Source of the DNA: Streptomyces sp. AA1529
GTDB taxonomy: Bacteria > Actinomycetota > Actinomycetes > Streptomycetales > Streptomycetaceae
DNA length: 64,000 nt
Assembly: GCF_000280905.1 (NCBI RefSeq)
Contig: NZ_ALAP01000063.1
Span: 1-64,000, forward strand
Direction of reading: 5' to 3'
The notes beneath the pieces were generated by a model, which saw nothing but the letters and a program-made list of their open reading frames with translations, ran no database searches and had not been told where the DNA came from. The position numbers and the translations under genes were made by a program. Position 1 is the stretch's first letter. Every line of letters starts with the position of its first letter. This document shows, piece by piece, positions 28,185 to 35,517 of the stretch.

Positions 28185-28221
28185 GCGCTCGCGGCATCCC
28201 CCGACTAATGCACGCGAGCGC
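28185..28221. promoter_or_regulatory. Stable 13-bp stem-loop ahead of the TetR gene at 28277
   Basis: GCGCTCGCGGCAT pairs with ATGC-A-CGCGAGCGC; one bulged A and a 10-nt loop. As RNA it could terminate upstream transcription or act in the leader; as DNA it could be an operator. Confidence 0.45.
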
Positions 28222-28276
28222 GCACTAAGTGTTCGGAACAGTAATCGGAATCCCAGCCTCGACGCAACGCGGAGCC

Positions 28277-28951
28277 ATGACTCCCCCAGAACCGCAGGAA
28301 TCCGGCCGGCCGCCGGAGCAGCCGAGGGCGCACGGTGCCACCCGCCCCGGCGGGCGCACAGCACGCACCCGGGCAGCGGTACTCGCCGCGGCCTGGGACG
28401 AGCTGGGCACCCAGGACCTCGCCTCGCTCACCGTCGAGCGGATCGCCCAGCGCTCAGGAGTGCACGCCGCCACGATCCGGCGGCGCTGGCGGACGGTCGA
28501 GGGCGTCATCAGCGACCTGCTGAGCCGCAGCGGCGGAACGATCCCGGTGCCCGACACCGGCAGCCTGCGCCAGGACCTGCACGCCCTGGCACGCTCCCTC
28601 GCCGACTTCTACACCGACCCGCGCAACCAGCGGCTGGTCGAGGCCATCGTGACGGCCGCGACCCGCGATCCCGGCGCCGCCGAGGTGCTGAAGACCGTCT
28701 TCGGGGGCCGCGTCCGGCACGTCGCCTCCCTGGTGGACCGGGCCGCGGAACGCGGCGAGGTCGCACCCGACACGGACGGCTTCGAGGTGATCGCCGCGCT
28801 CGGCGGGCCGTTCTACTACCGGCTGCTGATGCTCCGCCGCCCCGTCGACGCGAACCTGGCCCGCACCAGCGCCGAGACCGCCTACCTCGCGGCGGTCGAG
28901 GGCGTCTTCCGTACCGGCGACGGGGCGGAAGAGGGGGCCGGACGCGGCTAG
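28277..28951 (+). CDS. TetR-family regulator
   Basis: 224 aa from ATG 28277 (GCGGAGCC lies rather close; a GTG at 28229 is the other option). N-terminal HTH: RTRAAVLAAAWDELGTQDLASLTVERIAQRSGVHAATIRRRW (split here by eye into helices 1-3), with RRRW where YYHF/YRYF usually stands. C-terminal all-helical domain. Directly upstream of an aldo/keto reductase gene that has its own promoter, so its target may be elsewhere, possibly its own complex leader. Confidence 0.85.
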   Translation: MTPPEPQESGRPPEQPRAHGATRPGGRTARTRAAVLAAAWDELGTQDLASLTVERIAQRSGVHAATIRRRWRTVEGVISDLLSRSGGTIPVPDTGSLRQDLHALARSLADFYTDPRNQRLVEAIVTAATRDPGAAEVLKTVFGGRVRHVASLVDRAAERGEVAPDTDGFEVIAALGGPFYYRLLMLRRPVDANLARTSAETAYLAAVEGVFRTGDGAEEGAGRG

Positions 28952-28966
28952 TCGGCCGTGTACGCC

Positions 28967-28997
28967 TTGCTTCGAGTGCGCTCCAGGTGGCTAGCGT
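28967..28997 (+). promoter_or_regulatory. Promoter of the aldo/keto reductase gene (leaderless)
   Basis: TTGCTT (28967-28972) and TAGCGT (28992-28997) with a 19-bp spacer. The -10 ends six nt before the ATG at 29004, placing the transcript start at or next to the start codon. Confidence 0.55.
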
Positions 28998-29003
28998 GTC
29001 GGC

Positions 29004-30005
29004 ATGGAGTACACGCAGCTCGGACGCACCGGCCTGAAGGTCAGCAGGCTCGTTCTCGGCACCATGAACTTCGGACCGCAGACGAACGAGCCCGACAGCC
29101 ACGCGATCATGGACGCCGCCCTGGCGGCGGGCGTCAACCTTTTCGACACCGCGAACGTCTACGGCTGGGGCGAGAACAAGGGCCGCACCGAGGAGATCGT
29201 CGGGAGCTGGTTCGCCAAGGGCGGCGGCCGCCGCGACAAGACCGTGCTGGCCACCAAGGGCTACGCCAACATGGCGCCCGACGGCGAGGCGCCCTGGCCC
29301 AACCACGACAAGCTCTCCGCACTGAACATCCGCCGCTCGGTGGAGGCCAGCCTGCGCCGCCTGGGCACCGACCACATCGACCTGTACCAGTTCCACCACG
29401 TCGACCGGGCGACGCCGTGGGACGAGATCTGGCAGGCCATGGACGTCCTGGTGCAGCAGGGCAAGGTGCTCTACGTGGGCTCCAGCAACCACGCGGGCTG
29501 GCACCTCGCCCAGGCCAACGAGACCGCGGCCCGGCGCGGCTCCCTCGGGCTGGTCAGCGAGCAGTGCCTCTACAACCTCGCCGAGCGGCGCGCCGAGATG
29601 GAGGTCATCCCGGCCGCTCAGGACTACGGACTCGGCGTCATCCCCTGGTCCCCGCTGCACGGCGGGCTGCTGGGCGGCGCGCTGCGCAAGGAACGGGAGG
29701 GCGGCGGCAGCGGCCGCACCGCCTCCGGGCGCGCGGCCAGCACGCTCGCCGACCCGGCGGTCCGGGCACAGCTGGAGGCGTACGAGAACCTCGTCGCCGA
29801 GCACGGGCTGGAACCCGGCGAGGTCGCGCTCGCCTGGCTGCTGTCCCGGCCGGGCGTCACCGGACCCATCGTCGGGCCCCGCACGGCCGGGCAGCTCGAC
29901 TCCGCACTCCGCGCCGTCGAGCTGCGGCTGGGCGACGAGCTGCTCGGGGCGCTGGACGAGATCTTCCCCGGGCCGGGCCCCTCCCCGGAGGCCTTCGCCT
30001 GGTAG
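29004..30005 (+). CDS. Aldo/keto reductase
   Basis: 333 aa. NAD(P)H-dependent reductase of the AKR11/12-like subgroup. Catalytic tetrad: Asp and Tyr in LFDTANVYGWG, Lys in VLATKGYAN, His in YQFHHVD. C-terminal cofactor segment GPRTAGQLDSALRA. The sequence YGWGENKGRTEEIVG and the internal VIPWSPLHGGLLGG are typical of Streptomyces proteins of this subgroup. Probably reduces small aldehydes or keto sugars; substrate not clear. No ribosome-binding site, consistent with a leaderless mRNA. Confidence 0.93.
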   Translation: MEYTQLGRTGLKVSRLVLGTMNFGPQTNEPDSHAIMDAALAAGVNLFDTANVYGWGENKGRTEEIVGSWFAKGGGRRDKTVLATKGYANMAPDGEAPWPNHDKLSALNIRRSVEASLRRLGTDHIDLYQFHHVDRATPWDEIWQAMDVLVQQGKVLYVGSSNHAGWHLAQANETAARRGSLGLVSEQCLYNLAERRAEMEVIPAAQDYGLGVIPWSPLHGGLLGGALRKEREGGGSGRTASGRAASTLADPAVRAQLEAYENLVAEHGLEPGEVALAWLLSRPGVTGPIVGPRTAGQLDSALRAVELRLGDELLGALDEIFPGPGPSPEAFAW

Positions 30006-30024
30006 CCCTGCCCGCGGCCGGGGA

Positions 30025-30117
30025 TCAGCGACCGCCCAGGGCCGAGGCCAGGACGACGACGAGGAAGAGCACCACCAGCACACCCGTCACGATGCGCATT
30101 CTGGTCTTAGCGTTCAC
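30025..30117 (-). CDS. 30-aa single-pass membrane peptide
   Basis: VNAKTRMRIVTGVLVVLFLV followed by VVLASALGGR: a short basic N-terminus and one TM helix. The GTG at 30117 has no Shine-Dalgarno, but TACCGT stands seven nt upstream, so a leaderless transcript is likely. Charge distribution predicts N-in/C-out. It lies only 20 nt from the convergent reductase stop. Such miniature membrane proteins are usually missed by gene finders; whether it is conserved cannot be tested here. Confidence 0.5.
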   Translation of the reverse strand: MNAKTRMRIVTGVLVVLFLVVVLASALGGR

Positions 30118-30124
30118 GGCGACA

Positions 30125-30130
30125 ACGGTA
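30125..30130 (-). promoter_or_regulatory. -10 box for the 30-aa membrane peptide
   Basis: TACCGT on the minus strand, seven nt before the GTG at 30117, matching the leaderless pattern seen at several other genes here. Confidence 0.4.
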
Positions 30131-30164
30131 ACCGGGGCCGGCGGCGCTGCGGGAAGCGGCTCCG

Positions 30165-30764
30165 TCACCGCCCCGGGCCGCCGCCCAGCGGCCACCGGGC
30201 CAGCGGCTCGTAGTACGGCTGCTCACCCGGGACTCCGCCGGTCGGGGGCACGCTGCGGATCAGCAGCAGCTCCCCGGCCCACCAGCCGGAGCCGCGGAAC
30301 GGCTCCAGCCCGGCCACGAAGGGGCGCAGGTCGACGCCCGGCCCGCGGCCCCTGGCGCGGGCCAGGGTGAGGTGCGGGCGGAAGGAGGGCGGCGCGTCGG
30401 CGGGCAGCAGGCCCGCGCGGCGGCCCGCTGCGGTGGTGGCCGCGGCCAGCCTCCGGAGCGCGTCGCGCTCCGGTGACTCCTGCCGGATCCCGGTCCACAG
30501 GGTGTGGCCGCCGAAGCGGCCGCCGCCGGCCAGCCGCATCGGGACGGGTCCGCCCGCCCGGTGCGCCGCCCGGCCCAGCCGGGCGGCGAGGTCGGCTCGT
30601 GCCCGCTCGTCCGCCTCCCCGTAGAAGCTCAGCGTGATGTGCCGGTTCGCGGGCCGCGTCCAGCGCAGCGCGACCGCGTCGGGGAGCTCCCGGAGGGCGG
30701 CCACCTCCCGGTCCAGCTCTTCCACCGCGGCCGGCGGGGGCCACAGTGCGGCGAACAGTCTCAT
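30165..30764 (-). CDS. thpR: RNA 2',3'-cyclic phosphodiesterase (2H phosphoesterase)
   Basis: 199 aa from ATG 30764 (MRLFAALWPP, the family N-terminus; an ATG at 30782 is six codons longer). Two HxT catalytic motifs, HITLSF (about residue 43) and HLTLAR (about 135), define the 2H fold that hydrolyses 2',3'-cyclic phosphates on RNA ends (LigT/ThpR). Length is normal. Convergent with the reductase gene region and co-directional with the MFS gene upstream. Confidence 0.9.
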   Translation of the reverse strand: MRLFAALWPPPAAVEELDREVAALRELPDAVALRWTRPANRHITLSFYGEADERARADLAARLGRAAHRAGGPVPMRLAGGGRFGGHTLWTGIRQESPERDALRRLAAATTAAGRRAGLLPADAPPSFRPHLTLARARGRGPGVDLRPFVAGLEPFRGSGWWAGELLLIRSVPPTGGVPGEQPYYEPLARWPLGGGPGR

Positions 30765-30795
30765 GGGCGAGCAGCCTGCCACGGCCGCGCCCCGG

Positions 30796-32319
30796 TCACG
30801 CCGGCTCGGTGACCGCTTCGCGGGTCTCGCGGGTCCCGGGGGTGTCGTCGGGCTCGCGGGTCCCGGGGTTCTCGCGGGGGACGAAGCGGACGTAGCGGCG
30901 GCCCTTGCGGAGGCTGACCGCCGGGCGCAGCCCGGCGAGGCGGCCCAGGACGAGGGCGACCCCGACCGCCGCCGCGGCCGAGATGAGGCCGCCCGCGAGG
31001 AAGCCGGTGCGGGGGCCCCAGGTGTCGGTGATCCAGCCCATGATCGGGCCGCCGATGGGGGTGCCGCCCACGAACACCATCATGAACAGGCTCATCACCC
31101 GGCCGCGCATCGCCGGGTCGGAGGCGAGCTGGACGCTGGAGTTCGCGGTGACGTTGAAGGTCAGCCCGGCGAGCCCGATCGGTGCCATGAGTGCGGCGAA
31201 CAGCCAGTACGAGGGTGACAGCGCGGCGGCGAGTTCCAGTACGCCGAAGGCCAGCGCGGCACCGGCCATCAGCCGCATCCGCGACTGCCCGCGCCGGGCG
31301 GCCAGCAGTGCTCCGGCCACCGAGCCGACCGCCATCAGGAAGTTGAGGATGCCGTAGGTGCCGGCCCCCGCGTCGAACACATCGCTGGTGAAGGCGGTGA
31401 GCCAGATGGGGAAGTTGAATCCGAAGGTCCCGATGAAGCCGACCAGCACGATCGGCCACAGCAGTTCCGGGTGGCCGCCCACGTAGCGCAGGCCCTCCCG
31501 CAACTGGCCCTTGCCGCGCTGCACCCGCTTGCCGGTGTGGAGTTCGGCGCCGCGCATCAGCAGCAGCCCGAGCAGCGGGGCGCCGAAGGACAGGCCGTTG
31601 ATCAGGAACGCCCAGCCGCCGCCGACCGCGGAGATCAGCACTCCCGCGACGGCCGGGCCGACGAGCCGGGCGCTCTGGAAGTTCGCGGAGTTGAGCGAGA
31701 CGGCGTTGCGTATCTGGGTGGGGCCGACCATCTCCGAGACGAAGGTCTGCCGGGTGGGGTTGTCCACGACGGTGACCAGACCGAGCGCGAAGGCGAGCAC
31801 GTAGACGTGCATGACCTGCACGTTTCCGCTGAGTGTGAGCGCTGCCAGCACCAGGCCGATGACGCCCATCGTGGCCTGGGTGACGAACAGCAGCCGGCGC
31901 TTGGAGCAGCGGTCGGCGATGACGCCGCCGTACAGCCCGAACAGCAGCATGGGCAGGAACTGCAGGGCCGTGGTGATGCCGACGGCGGTGGAGGAGCCGG
32001 TGAGGCTGTGCACCAGCCAGTCCTGGGCGATGCGCTGCATCCAGGTGCCGGTGTTGGAGACGACCTGGCCCATCGCGAAGAGGCGGTAGTTGCGGATCCG
32101 CAGCGAGCTGAACATCGAGGGCTTCACGGGGGCGCCGGGCGCGGGCACGCCGGGCGCCGCGGTGGAGGCCGGCACGCCGGGCGAGGGCGCGGATGCGGCG
32201 GGCGCGGGGTCCGGGCCGCGGGCGGGGTCCGGGCCGCGGGCGTGGCGGGGCTGCTGCGGGGTGGTGTGGTCGGCTGCGGATGGTGCGGGTGCGGAGTCTG
32301 CTCCGTGGCCCGTACTCAA
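30796..32319 (-). CDS. MFS transporter (EntS-like, 12 TM)
   Basis: 507 aa from a TTG at 32319, ten nt after AGGAGG. The first 65 residues are a Pro/Ala-rich cytosolic tail with a PDPARGPDPA duplication. Then twelve TM segments with MFS loop signature GGVIADRCSKRR between TM2 and TM3 (motif A). Resembles enterobactin/multidrug exporters of the EntS type. The stop of the MarR gene is 34 nt upstream, so the two form one transcript and the MarR protein probably controls export. Confidence 0.9.
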   Translation of the reverse strand: MSTGHGADSAPAPSAADHTTPQQPRHARGPDPARGPDPAPAASAPSPGVPASTAAPGVPAPGAPVKPSMFSSLRIRNYRLFAMGQVVSNTGTWMQRIAQDWLVHSLTGSSTAVGITTALQFLPMLLFGLYGGVIADRCSKRRLLFVTQATMGVIGLVLAALTLSGNVQVMHVYVLAFALGLVTVVDNPTRQTFVSEMVGPTQIRNAVSLNSANFQSARLVGPAVAGVLISAVGGGWAFLINGLSFGAPLLGLLLMRGAELHTGKRVQRGKGQLREGLRYVGGHPELLWPIVLVGFIGTFGFNFPIWLTAFTSDVFDAGAGTYGILNFLMAVGSVAGALLAARRGQSRMRLMAGAALAFGVLELAAALSPSYWLFAALMAPIGLAGLTFNVTANSSVQLASDPAMRGRVMSLFMMVFVGGTPIGGPIMGWITDTWGPRTGFLAGGLISAAAAVGVALVLGRLAGLRPAVSLRKGRRYVRFVPRENPGTREPDDTPGTRETREAVTEPA

Positions 32320-32352
32320 AGCGGCGTCGCCTCCTGTTCTGGGTCGTGCTCC

Positions 32353-32889
32353 TTACAGATGTGCCAGCTTCTCCAGCACCGGCGCGGCGGCGCGCAGCGT
32401 CGCCCGGTCCTCCTCGTCCAGTTCCTGGACGAGCTCGGTCAGCCAGGCGTTCCGTTTGGCGCGGGCGGCGGCGAGCATGGATTCGGCCTGCTCGGTCTGG
32501 GTGACCACCTTCTGCCGCCGGTCCTCGGGGTGCGCGTCCAGCCGGACCAGGCCCTTGGCCTCCAGCATCGCGACGATGCGGGTCATCGACGGCGGCTGCA
32601 CATGTTCCTTGCGGGCCAGTTCGCTGGGGGTGGCGGAGCCGCAGCGGGCGAGGGTGCCGAGCACGGACATCTCCGTGGGGCTCAGCGACTCGTCCACGCG
32701 CTGGTGCTTGAGCCGCCTGGAGAGCCGCATCACCGCGGCGCGGAGGGCGTTGACGGCTTCCTTGTCGAGCTCGGCGAGGTCCTGGTCGCCCTCGTCGGGC
32801 GGCACGGGCCGGTCCGGCCCGGCGAGCTGATCGACCGCGCCCGGTGCGGGCCCGTCCGCGTAGCGCGGCGCGGGGAGCTGTTCCGACAT
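32353..32889 (-). CDS. MarR-family regulator
   Basis: 178 aa. N-terminal 45 residues are an acidic tail; the winged helix covers about 60-150 (LSPTEMSVLGTLARCG, TPSELARKEHVQPPSMTRIV, then the wing LDAHPEDRRQKVV). Divergent promoter region carries an imperfect TTAG...CTAA inverted repeat over the -10, suiting autorepression. First gene of the MarR-MFS operon. Confidence 0.92.
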   Translation of the reverse strand: MSEQLPAPRYADGPAPGAVDQLAGPDRPVPPDEGDQDLAELDKEAVNALRAAVMRLSRRLKHQRVDESLSPTEMSVLGTLARCGSATPSELARKEHVQPPSMTRIVAMLEAKGLVRLDAHPEDRRQKVVTQTEQAESMLAAARAKRNAWLTELVQELDEEDRATLRAAAPVLEKLAHL

Positions 32890-32896
32890 GGTCCTT

Positions 32897-32927
32897 AGCT
32901 TAACTCATTACTCGCCCTAAAGACCAA
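32897..32927 (-). promoter_or_regulatory. Promoter/operator of the MarR-MFS operon
   Basis: On the minus strand TTGGTC (32922-32927) and TAAGCT (32897-32902), spacer 19 bp; the -10 ends seven nt before the ATG. CTTTAG near 32920 and CTAAG at 32894-32898 form outer arms of an imperfect inverted repeat covering the -10. Confidence 0.5.
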
Positions 32928-33015
32928 GGGGTTTACCCGCAGTGGCTCACACGTACGAGTGAGTCCACACACGTTCGCCGGACAGCGGGCCGGGTCGGTT
33001 CGCGACCGTTGTCGT

Positions 33016-33267
33016 ATGAGCAGCCTGACTTCGCCGTGCGCCGGCGACCCTCACGAGCAGTCCGACTCCCAGGTTCTCAGCCTGCGGATAGAGGCCGCCC
33101 TCTTCGAGCGGCTGAACGATCATGCCGCGAAGCGCGGGATGAGCGTCCAGGACTATGTGGTCCGCACGCTCGTCCGCGACGACTTCGACGAGCGCTTCAA
33201 GGCGTCCGTCGAACGGACCGAGCAGTTCTACGGCCCCTCGCCGCAGGGCAGCAGAGGCCTCGCCTGA
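33016..33267 (+). CDS. Ribbon-helix-helix-like small protein
   Basis: 83 aa. The core QVLSLRIEAALFERLNDHAAKRGMSVQDYVVRTLVRD has the strand-helix-helix pattern of Arc/MetJ-type proteins, followed by a short helix and a Gly/Ser tail. Start ATG 33016 lacks a clear ribosome-binding site. No toxin partner next to it: downstream is a convergent permease. Could be a stand-alone DNA-binding protein. Confidence 0.72.
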   Translation: MSSLTSPCAGDPHEQSDSQVLSLRIEAALFERLNDHAAKRGMSVQDYVVRTLVRDDFDERFKASVERTEQFYGPSPQGSRGLA

Positions 33268-33358
33268 GCCCTCCGCCCACGCCGATCGCCCGGCCCGCGA
33301 ACACCCCGCCCGCGGACCTCCGACCAGCGGACCTGCCGCCCCGGAAGGGCGCCGGACC

Positions 33359-34837
33359 CTACGAGACGCCGAGCAGCTGCTCGATCGGATTCAGCAGGAA
33401 GTAGACCAGGAAGCACAGCCCCACCACGTTCAGCAGCCACGGCGTCTCCCGCGCGCGCCCGGCGGCGGCCCGCAGCACGATGAAGGCGATCACGCCCATG
33501 CCGATGCCGTTGGTGATGCTGTAGGTGAACGGCATCGAGACGATGGTGAGGAAGGCCGGGATGGCGACGGTGGAGTCGGCCCACTCGATCTCCCGCACAT
33601 TGGACGCCATGATCAGAAAGCCCACGACCAGCAGCGCGGGGGTCGCCGCCTGGGAGGGCACCACCTTCGCGAGCGGGGTGAAGATCAGGGCCAGCAGGAA
33701 GAGCCCGCCCGTCAGCACGTTGGCCAGGCCGGTGCGCGCGCCCTCGCCGACCCCGGCGGTGGACTCCACGAAGCAGGTGTTGGCCGAGCAGGAGCCGACT
33801 CCGCCGGCGGCCACCCCGACACCGTCCATGAACAGGATGCGTCCCATCCGCGGAAGCTGTCCGTGCGCGCGGTCGTCGGCCAGTCCGCTCTCCTCGCCCA
33901 CGCCGATGATGGTGCCCATCGCGTCGAAGAAGCCCGACAGCAGCACCGTGAAGACGAAGAGGCAGCCGGTCAGCCACCCGACCTCATGGAAGCCGCCGAA
34001 CAGGCTGATCTCGCCGATCAGCCCGAAGTCCGGGCTGCCCACCACCGAGTCCGGCAGCTTCGGCACCGACAGGCCCCAGGCGGCGTCCGGGATGTCGGCC
34101 ACGGCGTTGATCACGATGGCGACGACGGCCATGGTCACGATGCCGATGAGGATGGCGCCCCGCGTCTTGCGCACCAGCAGCACGTACATCAGCACCAGGC
34201 CCAGCACGAACACCAGCACGGGCCAGCCCTGGAGCTGGCCGCCCGTCCCGAGACCGAGCGGAACGGTGGTGTCGGCCTTGTCCGGGTTGCGCGAGACGAA
34301 GCCGGAGTCGACCAGGCCGATCAGCGAGATGAACAGGCCGATCCCGATGGCGATGGCGCGGCGCAGCCCGTTCGGGATGGCGTCCATCACCCGCTGCCGG
34401 AGCCCGGAGGCCACCAGGATCATCAGCACGATCCCGGCGAGCACCACCATGCCCATGGCGTCGGGCCAGCTCATCTTGGGGGCGAGCTGGAGCGCCACGA
34501 CGGCGTTGATGCCCAGGCCGGCGGCGAGCGCGATGGGCACATTGCCGATGACGCCCATGAGGAGAGTGGTGAGCCCGGCCATCAGCGCGGTGGCCGTCAC
34601 GAGCTGGCCGTTGTCGAGGTGCTGGTGGAACTTGTCCTCGCCGGCCCCGAGGATGATCGGGTTCAGCACGATGATGTAGGCCATCGCGAAGAAGGTGGCA
34701 AGTCCGCCCCGGAGCTCACGGCTGACGGTCGAGCCGCGCTGCGAGATCTGGAAGAAGCGGTCCAGTGCGGACGGGGCGGCGGGCGGGGTTCCCTGCGGGG
34801 AGTCCCCGGAATCGACCGGGCTGGCCGAAGCGGACAT
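33359..34837 (-). CDS. NCS2-family purine permease
   Basis: 492 aa from ATG 34837. About 12-14 TM segments. AzgA-type motifs: LATFFAMAYIIVLNPIIL (N-terminus) and GVGSCSANTCFVESTAGVGEGARTGLA (central half-helix and substrate site). Proton-coupled uptake of adenine, guanine or hypoxanthine is the known role of this group. Divergent from a DUF2530 gene, a pairing common in Streptomyces. Confidence 0.92.
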   Translation of the reverse strand: MSASASPVDSGDSPQGTPPAAPSALDRFFQISQRGSTVSRELRGGLATFFAMAYIIVLNPIILGAGEDKFHQHLDNGQLVTATALMAGLTTLLMGVIGNVPIALAAGLGINAVVALQLAPKMSWPDAMGMVVLAGIVLMILVASGLRQRVMDAIPNGLRRAIAIGIGLFISLIGLVDSGFVSRNPDKADTTVPLGLGTGGQLQGWPVLVFVLGLVLMYVLLVRKTRGAILIGIVTMAVVAIVINAVADIPDAAWGLSVPKLPDSVVGSPDFGLIGEISLFGGFHEVGWLTGCLFVFTVLLSGFFDAMGTIIGVGEESGLADDRAHGQLPRMGRILFMDGVGVAAGGVGSCSANTCFVESTAGVGEGARTGLANVLTGGLFLLALIFTPLAKVVPSQAATPALLVVGFLIMASNVREIEWADSTVAIPAFLTIVSMPFTYSITNGIGMGVIAFIVLRAAAGRARETPWLLNVVGLCFLVYFLLNPIEQLLGVS

Positions 34838-35052
34838 GCGTGACCTCGGATACGTGCTGGTGCGTGCGGGCGGGCGGGCGGACTGCGGCCTTGGAATCAG
34901 ATTGGACAATCCGACGAAAAGATCCGGCCACAAGCAGCCCGGTTCAGTATGAACAACCGAACGGGTTGATCGCCAACTCCGGCTGCGGCCTCCCCGCACC
35001 CCCTCGCTAGGCTGGAGCCGGGGAACAGGCGACAGACGAGGGAGCCAGGGCG

Positions 35053-35328
35053 ATGAGCCTCATGGACAGGTGGACCAGCGGCGAGCGCGAGGCGCCCGAG
35101 CCGCTGGAGGGCAACGTCACCGCCACCGTCGTCACCGGCACGCTGCTGTGGCTCGCCCTGTTCCTGGTGCAGCTCCCCTTCTACGGCTGGTTCGCCGACC
35201 ACGACCGCACCTGGTGGCTGTGGACCTGCGCCGCGGGTGCCGCCCTGGGCTGTGTGGGGATCTGGTACGTCCGGGCCCGCGAGAAGGCCATCCGCCAAGC
35301 AGCGTCCCAGGAGACCCAGGACGGCTGA
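35053..35328 (+). CDS. DUF2530 two-TM membrane protein
   Basis: 91 aa. Acidic N-terminus, then two TM helices (TLLWLALFLVQLPFYGWF and WWLWTCAAGAALGCVGIWYV) separated by a short DHDRT loop, then a charged tail. Matches the DUF2530 size and pattern as I know it; role unknown. ATG at 35053 follows GAGGGAGCCAGGGCG. Confidence 0.8.
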   Translation: MSLMDRWTSGEREAPEPLEGNVTATVVTGTLLWLALFLVQLPFYGWFADHDRTWWLWTCAAGAALGCVGIWYVRAREKAIRQAASQETQDG

Positions 35329-35393
35329 CCCGCTGTGTCCGTCCCCCGTTCGGCAGGGCCGGGTGCCTAGCCTCGGCCACGGGCCCGTGCGCT

Positions 35394-35419
35394 GACCGGT
35401 CACCGCGAGTGGACCGGTC
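35394..35419. promoter_or_regulatory. Two GACCGGTC palindromes upstream of the P-type ATPase
   Basis: Identical 8-bp palindromes at 35394-35401 and 35412-35419, centres 18 bp apart, just downstream of a TAGCCT -10-like box (35368-35373). A dimeric repressor bound there would block early elongation. No regulator gene is adjacent. Confidence 0.4.
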
Positions 35420-35466
35420 CCCGGCAGCGGGCCGAGACGTGCCACCGCGACGGACAGGGAGGCGGG

Positions 35467-35517
35467 ATGGGTGATCCGGGTGTCGAGGTGCGCCCCGCCG
35501 GGCCGGCCGCCGGGTGA
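35467..35517 (+). CDS. 16-codon upstream ORF coupled to the P-type ATPase
   Basis: ATG 35467 follows GGGAGGCGGG and encodes MGDPGVEVRPAGPAAG, ending in TGA that overlaps the ATPase GTG (GTGA at 35514-35517). The ATPase start itself has no purine-rich ribosome-binding site, so ribosomes may arrive from this ORF. It could be a leader peptide or simply a coupling device. Confidence 0.45.
   Translation: MGDPGVEVRPAGPAAG

Larger units (their letters stand above)
27877..28276. other. 400-bp intergenic region with palindrome, triple direct repeat and long hairpin
   Basis: No gene is visible. It contains a 22-bp perfect palindrome (27958-27979), three consecutive 10-bp repeats (28008-28037), a smaller ATGGT/ACCAT inverted repeat (28163-28176) and a 13-bp stem hairpin (28185-28221). 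This is unusually dense for an ordinary spacer, and all lie upstream of the TetR gene at 28277. Confidence 0.7.

Noticed and set aside
33016-33267. Ribbon-helix-helix protein considered as antitoxin
   Set aside because: No toxin-sized ORF lies on either side in the same direction; the next gene is a convergent permease.
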